Shown here one piece after another: positions 8,792-17,006 of a DNA stretch of 64,000 bases. The notes under the pieces were generated by a model. It was not told the origin of the DNA. It saw only the letters and a list, made by a program, of their open reading frames with translations, and did no database searches. Made by a program: the position numbers and the translations under genes. Positions within the stretch are counted from its first letter, which is position 1, and every line of letters starts with the position of its first letter. This stretch comes from Polyangium sp. y55x31 (GTDB lineage Bacteria > Myxococcota_A > Polyangia > Polyangiales > Polyangiaceae): the NCBI RefSeq assembly GCF_029946505.1, contig NZ_JARZHG010000001.1, forward strand, positions 372,001 to 436,000, given 5' to 3'.

Positions 8792-9277
8792 ATGCAACCG
8801 CTGTCGCTGCTCTCCCACGACGACCTCTCCGTGCTGCGCGCGAGCGCGGGCAGAGGCGATGGCGCCGTGCAAGCCCACGAGATCGGGCGGCACTCGCTCA
8901 TCTACGGCCGCGACGGCGTCTCCACCATGATCTACCGCGGCCGCGTCTCGTGCGACGAGATGCGCAAGATCCTCTCGACCGAGGATCTCTCGAACGTGCC
9001 CGACGTCGTGCTCCTGATCTGTGACATGCGCGCGTTCGAGGGGATGGACGGCGAGACGCGGCGGCTCGGCGCGACGAACCCCAAGCCTGCAAAGCGGTAT
9101 TTCACCGCATACCTCGGCGCCGGCTTCAGCCTGCGGGTCTTCGTGAACATGTGGAATCGGGCAACGAACTTCATCCACGGCGAGAAGTACGTCGCCGCGT
9201 TTTTCGATGACGAGGCGTCCGCGCGGGCGTGGCTCCTGGCGCAAAGGGAAGCGTTCGAGCGCGAGGAGAAGCGCTGA
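8792..9277 (+). CDS. SpoIIAA/STAS-like hypothetical protein
   Basis: A 161-residue cytoplasmic protein without signal peptide or membrane segment. The pattern of a beta-strand (STMIYRGRVSCDEMRKIL), then a strand of type PDVVLLICDMRAFEGMDGETRR, then an amphipathic stretch (RYFTAYLGAGFSLRVFVNMW) and a C-terminal helix with DDEASARAWLLA resembles the SpoIIAA/STAS-like small proteins common in myxobacteria. In those the final segment is typically of the form 'F.deeeAlaWL'. Such domains act in protein-protein regulation or lipid binding, but a specific role cannot be assigned. It is transcribed divergently from the TPR kinase, with about 270 bases between, and could share control. The family call is by pattern only. 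Confidence 0.65.
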   Translation: MQPLSLLSHDDLSVLRASAGRGDGAVQAHEIGRHSLIYGRDGVSTMIYRGRVSCDEMRKILSTEDLSNVPDVVLLICDMRAFEGMDGETRRLGATNPKPAKRYFTAYLGAGFSLRVFVNMWNRATNFIHGEKYVAAFFDDEASARAWLLAQREAFEREEKR

Positions 9278-9683
9278 ACGACCGGTCCAGGTTCAGCGGA
9301 AGCGGCAGCGCGCCGCCCCGGCTCGCAGAATACGACCGCAACGCCGGGGCATCACCCGTGTCAATGGCCGCGCGCGCGACGGGGCGATCACGCTCCGATC
9401 AGCGCCCCACGAATATCCCGCCGACACATCCATTGTTGCCATTCCGGTATCATCGATTCGACAAATCATTTGCCCAGGACGCCTCGACCGCCCACAACGT
9501 TTGACGTCCACCCCATTTCCACACTGCGTCGCGCTGGAAGACCAGGGGATCTACGCCGATCGTCGCATGCCCTCGCGATGCGCGCGTGGTGCGGGTGAGG
9601 CGCCGGTGCTAGGGGCGACAACTTGGTTGGATGCTCAGCGCATGCGGCCGTTTTGAACGAACCGTCCCCACGCAGGAGCACAC
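9278..9683. other. Intergenic region without recognisable gene
   Basis: About 400 bases with no convincing frame. The composition falls in GC towards the middle (around 9410-9500), matching the lower GC of the next gene. No repeat, hairpin or RNA gene was recognised. AGGAG stands just before the ATG at 9684. Confidence 0.5.
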
Positions 9684-11210
9684 ATGAGCCCATTTGAAAC
9701 CAACTTCGATTATATCATTCTCGGCGCCGGCTCTGCCGGCTGTACCCTTGCCGCCATGCTCGCGGAGCATCTCCCCGACGACCGGATTCTCTTGCTGGAA
9801 GCCGGCGACGACATTCCTCCGGATCATGAGACCGTCTGGGATCCCGCCAAATGGTTGCTGATTTCGCGTGATCGAACGCTGGAGTGGGGCTACCGCTCGG
9901 TCGCCCAGCCGGAGCTCAATGATCGCGAGATCCAACTCGGCCGGGCCAAGGCGCTGGGCGGCTGCAGCGTACACAATGCCATGGTGTACGTGCGCGGTGG
10001 CGCGTACGGCTTCGACCGGTGGGCCCAAGAGGGTTGCGTGGGCTGGAAATACGATGAAATCCTACCCTATTTCAAGCGGGTGGAGGAGCGGATGCACGTC
10101 ACCCAGGCGGAGGCGGATCCGTTCATCGAGGATCTGGTGGTCGCCTGCAATGACATGGGCATCCCCTACAACCCCAACTACAACGCCTCCCCTCACGCGT
10201 TCGGCGTCTCCCCATTTCAGTTCCTCATCAGCCAAGGGGGGCGGCGGGAGACAACGTTCAAAAGCTTCCTCGGCACCCGCAGGCATACCAACCTCCACAT
10301 CACGAGCGGAGTCCGCTTCGATCGCATTCTCTTCGATCACGAGCGTCGCGCCGTAGCCGTGGAGGCCACCGACTTGCGCACCCAGCGCCAAGTGGAGATT
10401 CACGCGAGCCGAGAGATCCTGGTCGCAGCGGGTGCCATCGGCAGCCCGCATCTCCTGCTGCTCTCCGGGGTGGGCCCGGAGAGTCAGCTCCGGGACTTGG
10501 GTATCCCCGTGGTGTCAGCGCTCCCCGGCGTCGGCGAGAACTTCCAAGACGACCTCTTTGTCACGGCCATGTTCCTTGCCAGCAAGCCCATGCCAAAACA
10601 GCCCTATGGCCTCATGGGTGCGGTGATCTTCACCTCCACGGATCCCTCCACCCTCCCCTACCTCACCGACGTGGAGTGCTCCCTGGCCAGCGGCACCATG
10701 GAGGGGTTGGAGTTGCCTCCAGACAAACGGCAGAGCTACTTCATCTACCCGAACCTCCAGCTCCTCAGGAGCCGTGGCACGATCAAGCTCGCGAGCATCC
10801 ATCCTGCCGAGCACCCCATGATCGATCCTCGCTATCTCGAGGCCCCCGAAGACATCCAGCGCTGCATCTTCTGCATCAAGCTCGCCCGCGACATTGGCCA
10901 CAACCAAGGCCTGGCCAACTGGTTCGCCGGGGAGATCCTACCCGGGCCAGAGGTGCAAACGGATGCCGAGATCGAAGCCTACATTCGCCGGACAGCCGAC
11001 ACCTGCTACCACTATGCGGGCACCTGCAAAATGGGCGTGGATGACATGGCCGTGGTGACGCCCCACCTCGAGGTCAGAGGCACCCAGCGCCTGCGTGTCG
11101 TCGACGCCTCCATCATCCCCACCACGGTCTCCGGAAACACGGCCGCGGCCACCATGATGATAGCGGTCAAGGGCGCTGAACTCGTGCTCGCGAGCCGTCG
11201 GAGCGCCTGA
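9684..11210 (+). CDS. GMC-family FAD-dependent oxidoreductase (choline dehydrogenase-like)
   Basis: A 508-residue flavoenzyme of the glucose-methanol-choline family. The FAD-binding start FDYIILGAGSAGCTLA (GxGxxG at 14-19) is followed by LLLEAGD. The first GMC signature is at about 90-105 (GRAKALGGCSVHNAMVY) and the second at about 252-266 (GAIGSPHLLLLSGVG). The C-terminal catalytic region has CYHYAGTCKMG and ends with DASIIPTTVSGNTAAATMMIA, which contains the usual second active-site Asn. Members oxidise primary alcohols, but the substrate cannot be inferred. The start at 9684 is supported by a good ribosome-binding site. Codon use is visibly less GC-biased than in neighbours, which suggests arrival from another lineage. 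The next gene, an NmrA-like reductase, lies behind a palindromic operator and is probably separate. Confidence 0.92.
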   Translation: MSPFETNFDYIILGAGSAGCTLAAMLAEHLPDDRILLLEAGDDIPPDHETVWDPAKWLLISRDRTLEWGYRSVAQPELNDREIQLGRAKALGGCSVHNAMVYVRGGAYGFDRWAQEGCVGWKYDEILPYFKRVEERMHVTQAEADPFIEDLVVACNDMGIPYNPNYNASPHAFGVSPFQFLISQGGRRETTFKSFLGTRRHTNLHITSGVRFDRILFDHERRAVAVEATDLRTQRQVEIHASREILVAAGAIGSPHLLLLSGVGPESQLRDLGIPVVSALPGVGENFQDDLFVTAMFLASKPMPKQPYGLMGAVIFTSTDPSTLPYLTDVECSLASGTMEGLELPPDKRQSYFIYPNLQLLRSRGTIKLASIHPAEHPMIDPRYLEAPEDIQRCIFCIKLARDIGHNQGLANWFAGEILPGPEVQTDAEIEAYIRRTADTCYHYAGTCKMGVDDMAVVTPHLEVRGTQRLRVVDASIIPTTVSGNTAAATMMIAVKGAELVLASRRSA

Positions 11211-11275
11211 GCCCGGTAGGGGCCGGCAGAGGAAAGGTTGGTGACGTCGAGGTCGCGTACGACTGCTCTTGATCA

Positions 11276-11307
11276 TATGATGGTCATCATATATGATGAC
11301 CATCATA
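11276..11307. promoter_or_regulatory. Perfect 32-bp AT-rich palindrome, probable repressor operator
   Basis: The stretch is perfectly self-complementary over 32 bases. It contains two copies of ATGATG-N2-CATCAT (11277-11290 and 11293-11306), centred 16 bases apart. That arrangement suits two dimers of a TetR-, PadR- or MarR-type repressor. It lies about 110 bases before the NmrA-like gene. Such AT-rich order stands out sharply in this genome. It could also be a hairpin terminator for the GMC gene, 66 bases after its stop, but it lacks a T-run. Confidence 0.6.
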
Positions 11308-11415
11308 CATGTTGCACCCCGCATCCGAGGCTAGCGTCGCCGCACGGTATGGATCGGCGGCAAGGCCCCTCATTGCCAGCCGTTCGAACGGCTTCCCACG
11401 ACAAGGAGCAGCACC

Positions 11416-12348
11416 ATGACGAGCAAGACGACTTCTCCAGGGATCCTGGTCACCGGCGCCACCGGGCGACACGGCGGTACCGGCGCCCATGTGGTGCGTG
11501 CCCTTCGCGCCGCTGGGCGACCGGTCCGCATCCTCGCACGACGAAAGAGCCCGCGGACCGAAGCGCTGGAGGCGCTTGGCGCCGAGATCGCGCTCGGCGA
11601 CTTGCACGACCGCGCGAGCCTCGTGCGGGCCTTGGAGGGCATCGGCACCGCGACCTTCACCTATCCAATCGGCGCCGGCGTGGTGGAGGCCGCGGCAACC
11701 TTCGCGGCCGCAGCCCATACGCACGAGGCCCCATTGCGTGTCGTCGTCAACTCGATGGGCCCGGCCCACCCGGAGAGCCCGAGCCATCTTGGCCGCGCGC
11801 AATGGCTCGCGGAGGAGGTGCTCGGCTGGGCGGGTCTCGATCTTTGCGTGCTGCGCATCACGGCACTGTTTTTCGAGAACATCCCCACGCTGCATGGCAG
11901 CACCATTCGCCGCGAGGGCGTGATCCGCAACTGCTTCGGTTCCGTCGACGCGCCGTGGATCAGCGGGCTGGACGCCGCCCATCTCGTCGTCGCGGCCGTG
12001 CTCCATCCCGATCGGTTCGCGGGCAGCAAGGTCCACCATCCGCCCGGCGCCGAGCACCTGAGCCACGCGGCAATCGCGGAGATCCTCACCCGAGAGCTTT
12101 CGCGGCCGGTCCGATTCGAGCCGATCTCGCAGGACGCGTGGATACGCGAGCTTTCCGACCTCGCGGCGCGCGACCCCGATGGCCCCGTCAACCCGGATAT
12201 GGCGCGGCATATCGCGGCTGTCGGCGCCGCCATCGCCACGCGAGGGCCGACCCGGCGCCCCGACGCCGCGGCCCTGAGGGGGCTCACGGGGAGCGAGCCA
12301 CTATCGTTCGAGGCGTTCGTACGGCAGGGCCGCGATCTCTTTGCTTGA
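11416..12348 (+). CDS. NmrA-like NAD(P)-binding protein (atypical SDR family)
   Basis: A 310-residue protein starting with a Rossmann fold. The dinucleotide motif is ILVTGATGRHGGTGAHVV (GxxGxxG at 14-20). An RILARRK segment suits NADP preference, and GDLHDRASLVRALEGIGTATF follows as in NmrA/HSCARG and isoflavone reductase-like proteins. The middle VVVNSMGP and the C-terminal half also fit this family, and length is normal. These proteins are either NADPH-dependent reductases or redox sensors without catalysis; the sequence does not decide. AAGGAGCAGC before the ATG is a good ribosome-binding site. Control by the repressor operator at 11276-11307 is likely, but no regulator gene is adjacent. 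Confidence 0.88.
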   Translation: MTSKTTSPGILVTGATGRHGGTGAHVVRALRAAGRPVRILARRKSPRTEALEALGAEIALGDLHDRASLVRALEGIGTATFTYPIGAGVVEAAATFAAAAHTHEAPLRVVVNSMGPAHPESPSHLGRAQWLAEEVLGWAGLDLCVLRITALFFENIPTLHGSTIRREGVIRNCFGSVDAPWISGLDAAHLVVAAVLHPDRFAGSKVHHPPGAEHLSHAAIAEILTRELSRPVRFEPISQDAWIRELSDLAARDPDGPVNPDMARHIAAVGAAIATRGPTRRPDAAALRGLTGSEPLSFEAFVRQGRDLFA

Positions 12349-12669
12349 GCACCAAGGACAGGTCGCGAAATGCCGGATTCGCGGAGACCTCCAGCGGCGC
12401 CAGATTGCCTGGCTCGTGCACCGCGCGCAGCCGCCCGGAGCGCGAAGCGCGAGGACGACCACGATGAGGCATGGCCTTGAAGAGCGCGAACACGACGGTG
12501 CGATCGCCGTCCCCGAGCGAGATTTCCTGATTACCGCTCCCGCTTCCTCTTCCGCTCGCGCTCCCGCTCTCGCTTCCGCTCCCCTGCCCCGGACGGATTA
12601 CCGCCGAAAAATGTGCGCGCATTCCGCCATTCCCCACCCTGGGATCCGAGGGTATGCTCCGCGTCCCCC
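12349..12669. other. Intergenic region with repeat tract and possible gene remnant
   Basis: Contains the hexanucleotide tract at 12531-12583 and one copy of the 24-base shared sequence. The minus strand is open from 12637 to 12284, with a protein-like segment (GDGDRTVVFALFKAM, then APLEVSANPAFRDLSLVL). It has no recognisable start or family and overlaps the preceding gene, so it is treated as a possible remnant only. Confidence 0.4.
12531..12583. repeat. Degenerate hexanucleotide repeat (NNCCGC)n
   Basis: About nine period-6 units (TACCGC, TCCCGC, TTCCTC, TTCCGC, TCGCGC, TCCCGC, TCTCGC, TTCCGC) form a tract with the same period and length as that at 8531-8586. It lies about 90 bases before an aminotransferase gene. 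Read on the minus strand it would encode a Gly-Ser run. Confidence 0.6.
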
Positions 12670-13962
12670 ATGGTTACGGCCCTCGAATTTCCCACGCTCG
12701 AGGTCGGTGATGCCGGCCTCTCGGCGCTCGCGCGCGGCGTCATCGGCTCCGAGATCTTGAAGATTGCCAGCGAGATCCGGGCGATGAAGGCCAAGGGCGC
12801 CCAGATCTGCAACCTCACGGTCGGCGACTTCGATCCGGCCTACTTCCCCATCCCCGCCGAGCTCTGCGAGGGCACGCGCGCCGCGCTCGCCGAGGGCCAC
12901 ACGAACTACCCGCCCTCCGACGGCGTGCTCGTCCTGCGCGAGGCGCTCGTGCGCTTCTACGAGCGCGAGCTCGGCCTCAAGTACCCGCTCGAGTCCGTGC
13001 TCGTCGCCGGCGGCGCCCGCCCGCTGCTCTACGGCGCCTACCGCACGCTCATCGATCCCGGCGACGTCGCCGTCTACCCCGTGCCGTCCTGGAACAACAA
13101 CCACTACGCCTACCTCTCCGGCGCGAGGGCCGTGGAGATCCCCGTCTCGGCCGCGTCGAACTTCTTCCCGACCGCCGACGATTTCCGGCCGCACATCGGC
13201 GCGGCGCGGCTGCTCCTCATCAACTCGCCGCTGAACCCGACCGGCACCGTCATCGCCAGGGACGAGCTCCAGCGCATCGCCGAGCTCGTGCTCGAAGAGA
13301 ACCGAAGGAGGCAGGCGGAGAACCTGCGCCCGGTGTTCCTCGTGTACGACCAGGTCTACTGGATGCTCACGCACGGCGACGCGCGCCACGAGACGCCCGT
13401 CTCGCTCGTGCCCGAGATCGCGCCGTACACCATCATGCTCGACGCGCTGTCGAAGTCGTTCTGCGCGACGGGCATGCGCGTCGGCTGGGGGTTCATGCCG
13501 CCCGCGGTGCGGCGGCGCATGGCCGACATCCTCGGGCACGTGGGCGCCTGGGCGCCGAAGGCCGAGCAGGTGGCGACAGCCGCGCTGCTCGACACGCCCG
13601 ACGCGATGCACACGTTCCTCTCGGGCGCGAAGGCGAAGGTGAAGGAGCGGCTCGACGCGCTCTTCGCCGGGTTCTCCGCGATGAAACGCGAGGGTTTGCC
13701 CGTGGACGCGATCGCGCCGCAAGGGGCGATCTACCTGTCGGCGCGGTTCGACTGGATGGGCAAGACGATCCGGGGCCGTACGATCCAGACGAACGACGAG
13801 ATCCGCAAGGTGCTGCTGGAAGAAGCGGGCCTCGCGGTCGTGCCCTTCCAGGCGTTCGGGCTGCGCGAGGAGAACGGCTGGTTCCGGCTGAGCGTGGGCG
13901 CGGTGTCGATGGACGACATCCAGGCGGCGTTCCCGCGCCTCCGTTCGCTCATGTCGACCTGA
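12670..13962 (+). CDS. Pyridoxal-phosphate aminotransferase, class I/II
   Basis: A 430-residue fold-type I aminotransferase. N-terminal substrate-side motifs include ICNLTVGDFDPAYFPIP and HTNYPPSDGVLVLREAL. The cofactor-binding region has VLVAGGARPLLYGAYRTL, then the family Asn-Pro element (LLLINSPLNPTGTV), VYDQVYW with the pyridine-contacting Asp and Tyr, and the Schiff-base K262 in LSKSFCATGMRVGWG. The Arg in GMRVGW and the C-terminal GWFRLSVGAV give the carboxylate-binding pair. The amino donor is not evident, though aspartate- or aromatic-type enzymes are plausible. The ATG at 12670 is chosen because upstream residues from GTG 12613 have no homology. Its end overlaps the convergent epimerase gene by 14 bases. 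Confidence 0.92.
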   Translation: MVTALEFPTLEVGDAGLSALARGVIGSEILKIASEIRAMKAKGAQICNLTVGDFDPAYFPIPAELCEGTRAALAEGHTNYPPSDGVLVLREALVRFYERELGLKYPLESVLVAGGARPLLYGAYRTLIDPGDVAVYPVPSWNNNHYAYLSGARAVEIPVSAASNFFPTADDFRPHIGAARLLLINSPLNPTGTVIARDELQRIAELVLEENRRRQAENLRPVFLVYDQVYWMLTHGDARHETPVSLVPEIAPYTIMLDALSKSFCATGMRVGWGFMPPAVRRRMADILGHVGAWAPKAEQVATAALLDTPDAMHTFLSGAKAKVKERLDALFAGFSAMKREGLPVDAIAPQGAIYLSARFDWMGKTIRGRTIQTNDEIRKVLLEEAGLAVVPFQAFGLREENGWFRLSVGAVSMDDIQAAFPRLRSLMST

Positions 13963-14953
13963 GTTTTCCCGTCTCGCGGAGCCACACCTCGCTCCGCCGC
14001 ATGCCCTCGCCGAGCGGCACGCGCACCTGCCAGCCGAGCAGACGCTCGGCCTTCGTCGTCGGATACTCGAGCTTGCGCACGTACCGTTCGAGCCGCTCCG
14101 CCGTGAGCGGGATCCCGAGCTTGAAGAGCTCGTTCGCGCGGGCGATGAGGTACGCGATGGGCATGGGCACGCGGCGCGGGCGCTTGCCGCTCATCGCGCC
14201 GTAGAAGCCGAAGAAGCGCTCCCACGTGACGGCGGCGTCGCTCGCGTTGAACGCCTCGCCCCGGGCCTCGGGCCGCGTCGCGGCGAGGCGAACCATGTCG
14301 ACGACGTCGTCCACGTAGACGGGATACGCATGGCCCTGGCCGTCCCCGAAGATCACGGGCACGCCCTTCTGCACGAGCCGGAGCATGCCCACCGTCCACC
14401 CGCCCGATCGCGGCCCGTACACCATCGCCGGCCGCACGATCGAGATCACGAGGTTCCCCTTCGCAGCCTCCTCGCGCGCCGCCTCCTCGCCGAGCGCCTT
14501 CGTCCGGCCGTAGAGATCCGCCTGCGCGACGTCGATCGGAACCGACTCGTCCACGTGGTCCGTCGACGGGAGCCCGTAGGCCGAGATGGTGCTCACGAGG
14601 ACGAACCGCTCGCACCCCGCGCGCGCCGCAGCCGCGACGAGCGCGCGCGTCGCGTCCACGTTGACCGCATACGCGTCCGCCTCGCCGCCCTTGCCGCGCT
14701 CGAGCCACGCGGCGAGGTGGAAGACGACACGTTTGCCCTCGCAGAGCCGCTCCATCGCGCCGGTGTCGCGCACGTCGGCCCGGTGGATCGTCACGCCCGC
14801 ATCACGCAGCCGCGCCTCGTCCGAAAAGGACCGTCCGGCGCCGACCACGCTCGCCTTGTCCTCGGTCGCGAGGCGCTCGGCGAGGCGCCCTCCGATGAAC
14901 CCGCTCGCGCCGGTCACGAGGACCTTTGCATCCGTCAACGACACATCACTCAT
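13949..14953 (-). CDS. NAD-dependent epimerase/dehydratase (extended SDR)
   Basis: A 334-residue extended short-chain dehydrogenase. The Rossmann motif is VLVTGASGFIGG (GxxGxxG at 15-21), with an acidic ADVRD segment and HLAAW. The active site is Ser121-Thr122 in VLVSTISAYG plus Tyr148-x3-Lys152 in YGRTK. RPAMVYGPRSGG and the substrate side follow. The pattern is nearest to 3-beta-hydroxysteroid dehydrogenase/isomerase-like and sugar epimerase-like members; the substrate is not clear. All catalytic residues are present. It is transcribed towards the aminotransferase and overlaps its 3' end tail to tail. A small lipoprotein gene lies 54 bases beyond its start on the same strand, so it reads first and both may be co-transcribed. 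Confidence 0.9.
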   Translation of the reverse strand: MSDVSLTDAKVLVTGASGFIGGRLAERLATEDKASVVGAGRSFSDEARLRDAGVTIHRADVRDTGAMERLCEGKRVVFHLAAWLERGKGGEADAYAVNVDATRALVAAAARAGCERFVLVSTISAYGLPSTDHVDESVPIDVAQADLYGRTKALGEEAAREEAAKGNLVISIVRPAMVYGPRSGGWTVGMLRLVQKGVPVIFGDGQGHAYPVYVDDVVDMVRLAATRPEARGEAFNASDAAVTWERFFGFYGAMSGKRPRRVPMPIAYLIARANELFKLGIPLTAERLERYVRKLEYPTTKAERLLGWQVRVPLGEGMRRSEVWLRETGKLRST

Positions 14954-15007
14954 CGGGACGCGAGTCTACTTCCCCGCGCCCCGCCTGGGGAGCGCTGCTC
15001 GCTCGCT

Positions 15008-15778
15008 TCAGGGCACCACGCCGCTCGTCACCTCGAGCGCGACCTCCGGCGAGACTTTCACGGTGGCCTCGCAGCTCTCCGTGCCGTTGCAGGACGCGGC
15101 GGCCACGTGGACCTCGGCGTCCACGCGCAGCGTCGCAGGGCCCGGCGGCGAGCCCTGCGGGATCCGCACGACGATCTCCCGGTCCACGACGCTCACCTGC
15201 GGCGGCGCCGGCAGCTCGAGCGTCGCGTCGTCGTACGTGAACACGACGTCGATGTCGTCCTCGGCGAACTCGTCGCCGGGCGCAGACCACGCGAGCGCGA
15301 GGTCGACGCCGGGCTCGATCTTGTCCTGCGGGTGGCTCGGGGCGATCGTGCGCTCGGCGAGCAGGTCCTCGAAGTCGAGCGCGATGCGGGCCGACTCGTC
15401 CGAGACCTCGAAGTGTGTCTTCTCTTTGCCGAGGTTCTCCTCGGCGAGCGCCTTGCGGAAGGTGGGCGCGCCGCAGACCCAGCCGTCTTGCGTGGGCGTC
15501 TCGCCGCCGCGGATGAAGAGATCCATCTTCCGATCGTCCACCTTGGCCTTGACGTCGTCCGTGATCGCCTCGCACGTCCCCTCCTTGGCCACGAGCACGA
15601 GCGAGACGCGCGGCGATTCGCCGAGCTCCACCTCGACCCGCGCGATGGCAGGGTCGAGGTCGGCGAGGGTGGTCTCGGGCTCGAGCAGATCGAAGAGGCC
15701 ACAGCCAGAAGATCCGAGGGCGAGCGTCGCGAGAAACGGCAAGGTGAGGATTCGAGGGAGGATCACGCGGGCGGGCAT
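15008..15778 (-). CDS. Hypothetical lipoprotein
   Basis: A 256-residue exported protein. It has an N-terminal signal with hydrophobic core and lipobox SSGC (Cys about 26). The mature protein is mostly beta-rich and acidic, with two paired cysteines near the middle (EGTCEAI and DGWVCGAP) and a second pair near the end (ASCNGTESCEATV). The C-terminal segment (VDREIVVRIPQGSPPGPATLRVDAEVHVAAASC) looks like an immunoglobulin-like or copper/halogen-binding beta-sandwich edge, but I do not recognise a family. The frame stays open upstream to 16405; the ATG at 15778 is chosen because it creates the signal peptide. It may precede the epimerase gene in a short operon. Confidence 0.75.
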   Translation of the reverse strand: MPARVILPRILTLPFLATLALGSSGCGLFDLLEPETTLADLDPAIARVEVELGESPRVSLVLVAKEGTCEAITDDVKAKVDDRKMDLFIRGGETPTQDGWVCGAPTFRKALAEENLGKEKTHFEVSDESARIALDFEDLLAERTIAPSHPQDKIEPGVDLALAWSAPGDEFAEDDIDVVFTYDDATLELPAPPQVSVVDREIVVRIPQGSPPGPATLRVDAEVHVAAASCNGTESCEATVKVSPEVALEVTSGVVP

Positions 15779-16178
15779 GTTCGGCGCCAAGGGCAAACGG
15801 CGTACCCGGCGCGGACAAACGCCCACGACGCGATTTCGCTGCGAAATGACGCGGCGCGCGCAAATGGTTTTTCGCGGCTCGTGACGGGAGCAGGTCTGGA
15901 TTCGGTCGAGAAGCTGGCCAAACGGGGCGGTCGCGAGCACGCGAGGGCGGATTCGGAGCGACCTCGACATGGAGGCGAGGTGCGTCGGACGGTACGCACG
16001 CGTGCGGCACGTGCTCCGCATGCGGCAATGGATCCGCAGGGGGGTGCGCGGCCCATGCGCAGGTCCCCATGGGCGGACGACCGCCGTTCCCAGAAAATTT
16101 CGAGCTTTGCAGATTCCTCGCGGGCCGTCCCCAGGCCCGCGTTGACCAACGCGCTCCCCCTCGCCTAACCTTCCCCCG
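15779..16178. other. Divergent intergenic region
   Basis: About 400 bases between a minus-strand lipoprotein gene and a plus-strand membrane protein gene. Frames cross it in several phases but none has a start, signal or family. It should hold two divergent promoters. I see no sigma-54 signature, long repeat or RNA gene. Confidence 0.5.
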
Positions 16179-17006
16179 ATGGTCCCGGATCCGCGGCTGG
16201 GCCCTTTGCACGACGCACGCCCCCGGCTCGTCGCGTTCGGAAACGTCGCGGTCGGCTTCATCGCCATCGGCAACGTCGCCGTCGGCGTCGTGGCCATCGG
16301 CGCGAGCGTGGCCGTCGGCCCCATCGCGATCGGCATCAACGCCGTGGGCATCCTGCTCGGGCTCGGGATGAACGCCGCCGGCACGGCCGCAATCGCGCTG
16401 ATCAACGGGCTCGGGCTCTACACGTTCGCCGGCGTGAACGGACTCGGCGCACGCGCATTCGCCTACGTGAACGTGGGGCAGAGCGTGGTCGTCGCGCTGG
16501 CCTGGTTCGGCATCCAGCTCGTCGCCGCGCGCATGGTGAAACAACGGATGCCCGCCGCGAGCGCGGAGGCGCTGCCGCAAACAGTGCCGCTCGCAGAGCT
16601 CACGTCAGGCGCGCGCGACGAGGGGCTCATCCGGGCACGGCTCGTCGCGATCACGGAAGAGGGCGTGATCATCGAGGAGGACGCGCCGGGAAACACGCAC
16701 ACGCCGCTCGCCCTCGCAGGCCCAGCGCGCACGTCGCTGGAAGCAGCCGAGCGCGTGCCCAACTCACCCGCGATGCTCGTGACGGTGCGCGCCCTGCGCG
16801 AAGCCGAACAGCAAGCGGTGGAGGCAAACTACCGAAGCGCGCCGCAGGTAACGCGCGTGCTCTGGGCCGAGCATTTCGAGGCGATCCCGGCGCCGCCGCC
16901 CTTCTGGGCGCGGCCGGGCGTGGTGCACCGGCTGTCGCGCACGAGCATGTTCGTCGCGGCCGCGATCGCGCTGAGCGAGCTCGTGCTTCAGGTCTTTCTG
17001 CGCTAG
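16179..17006 (+). CDS. Hypothetical membrane protein with GNVAVG-type repeats
   Basis: A 275-residue protein. The first 100 residues repeat a five-residue glycine/alanine rhythm (FGNVAVGFIAIGNVAVGVVAIG, continuing with VAVGPIAIGINAVGILLGLG). These repeats could form a tightly packed beta-solenoid or small-residue membrane helices. A hydrophobic stretch (VVVALAWFGIQLVAARMV, about 108-125) follows, then a soluble domain of about 120 residues and a last hydrophobic segment (SMFVAAAIALSELVLQVFL) at the C-terminus. No family is known to me. The ATG at 16179 starts the first repeat without a signal peptide. It converges on the amino-acid dehydrogenase gene, with a four-base overlap of the ends. Confidence 0.7.
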   Translation: MVPDPRLGPLHDARPRLVAFGNVAVGFIAIGNVAVGVVAIGASVAVGPIAIGINAVGILLGLGMNAAGTAAIALINGLGLYTFAGVNGLGARAFAYVNVGQSVVVALAWFGIQLVAARMVKQRMPAASAEALPQTVPLAELTSGARDEGLIRARLVAITEEGVIIEEDAPGNTHTPLALAGPARTSLEAAERVPNSPAMLVTVRALREAEQQAVEANYRSAPQVTRVLWAEHFEAIPAPPPFWARPGVVHRLSRTSMFVAAAIALSELVLQVFLR

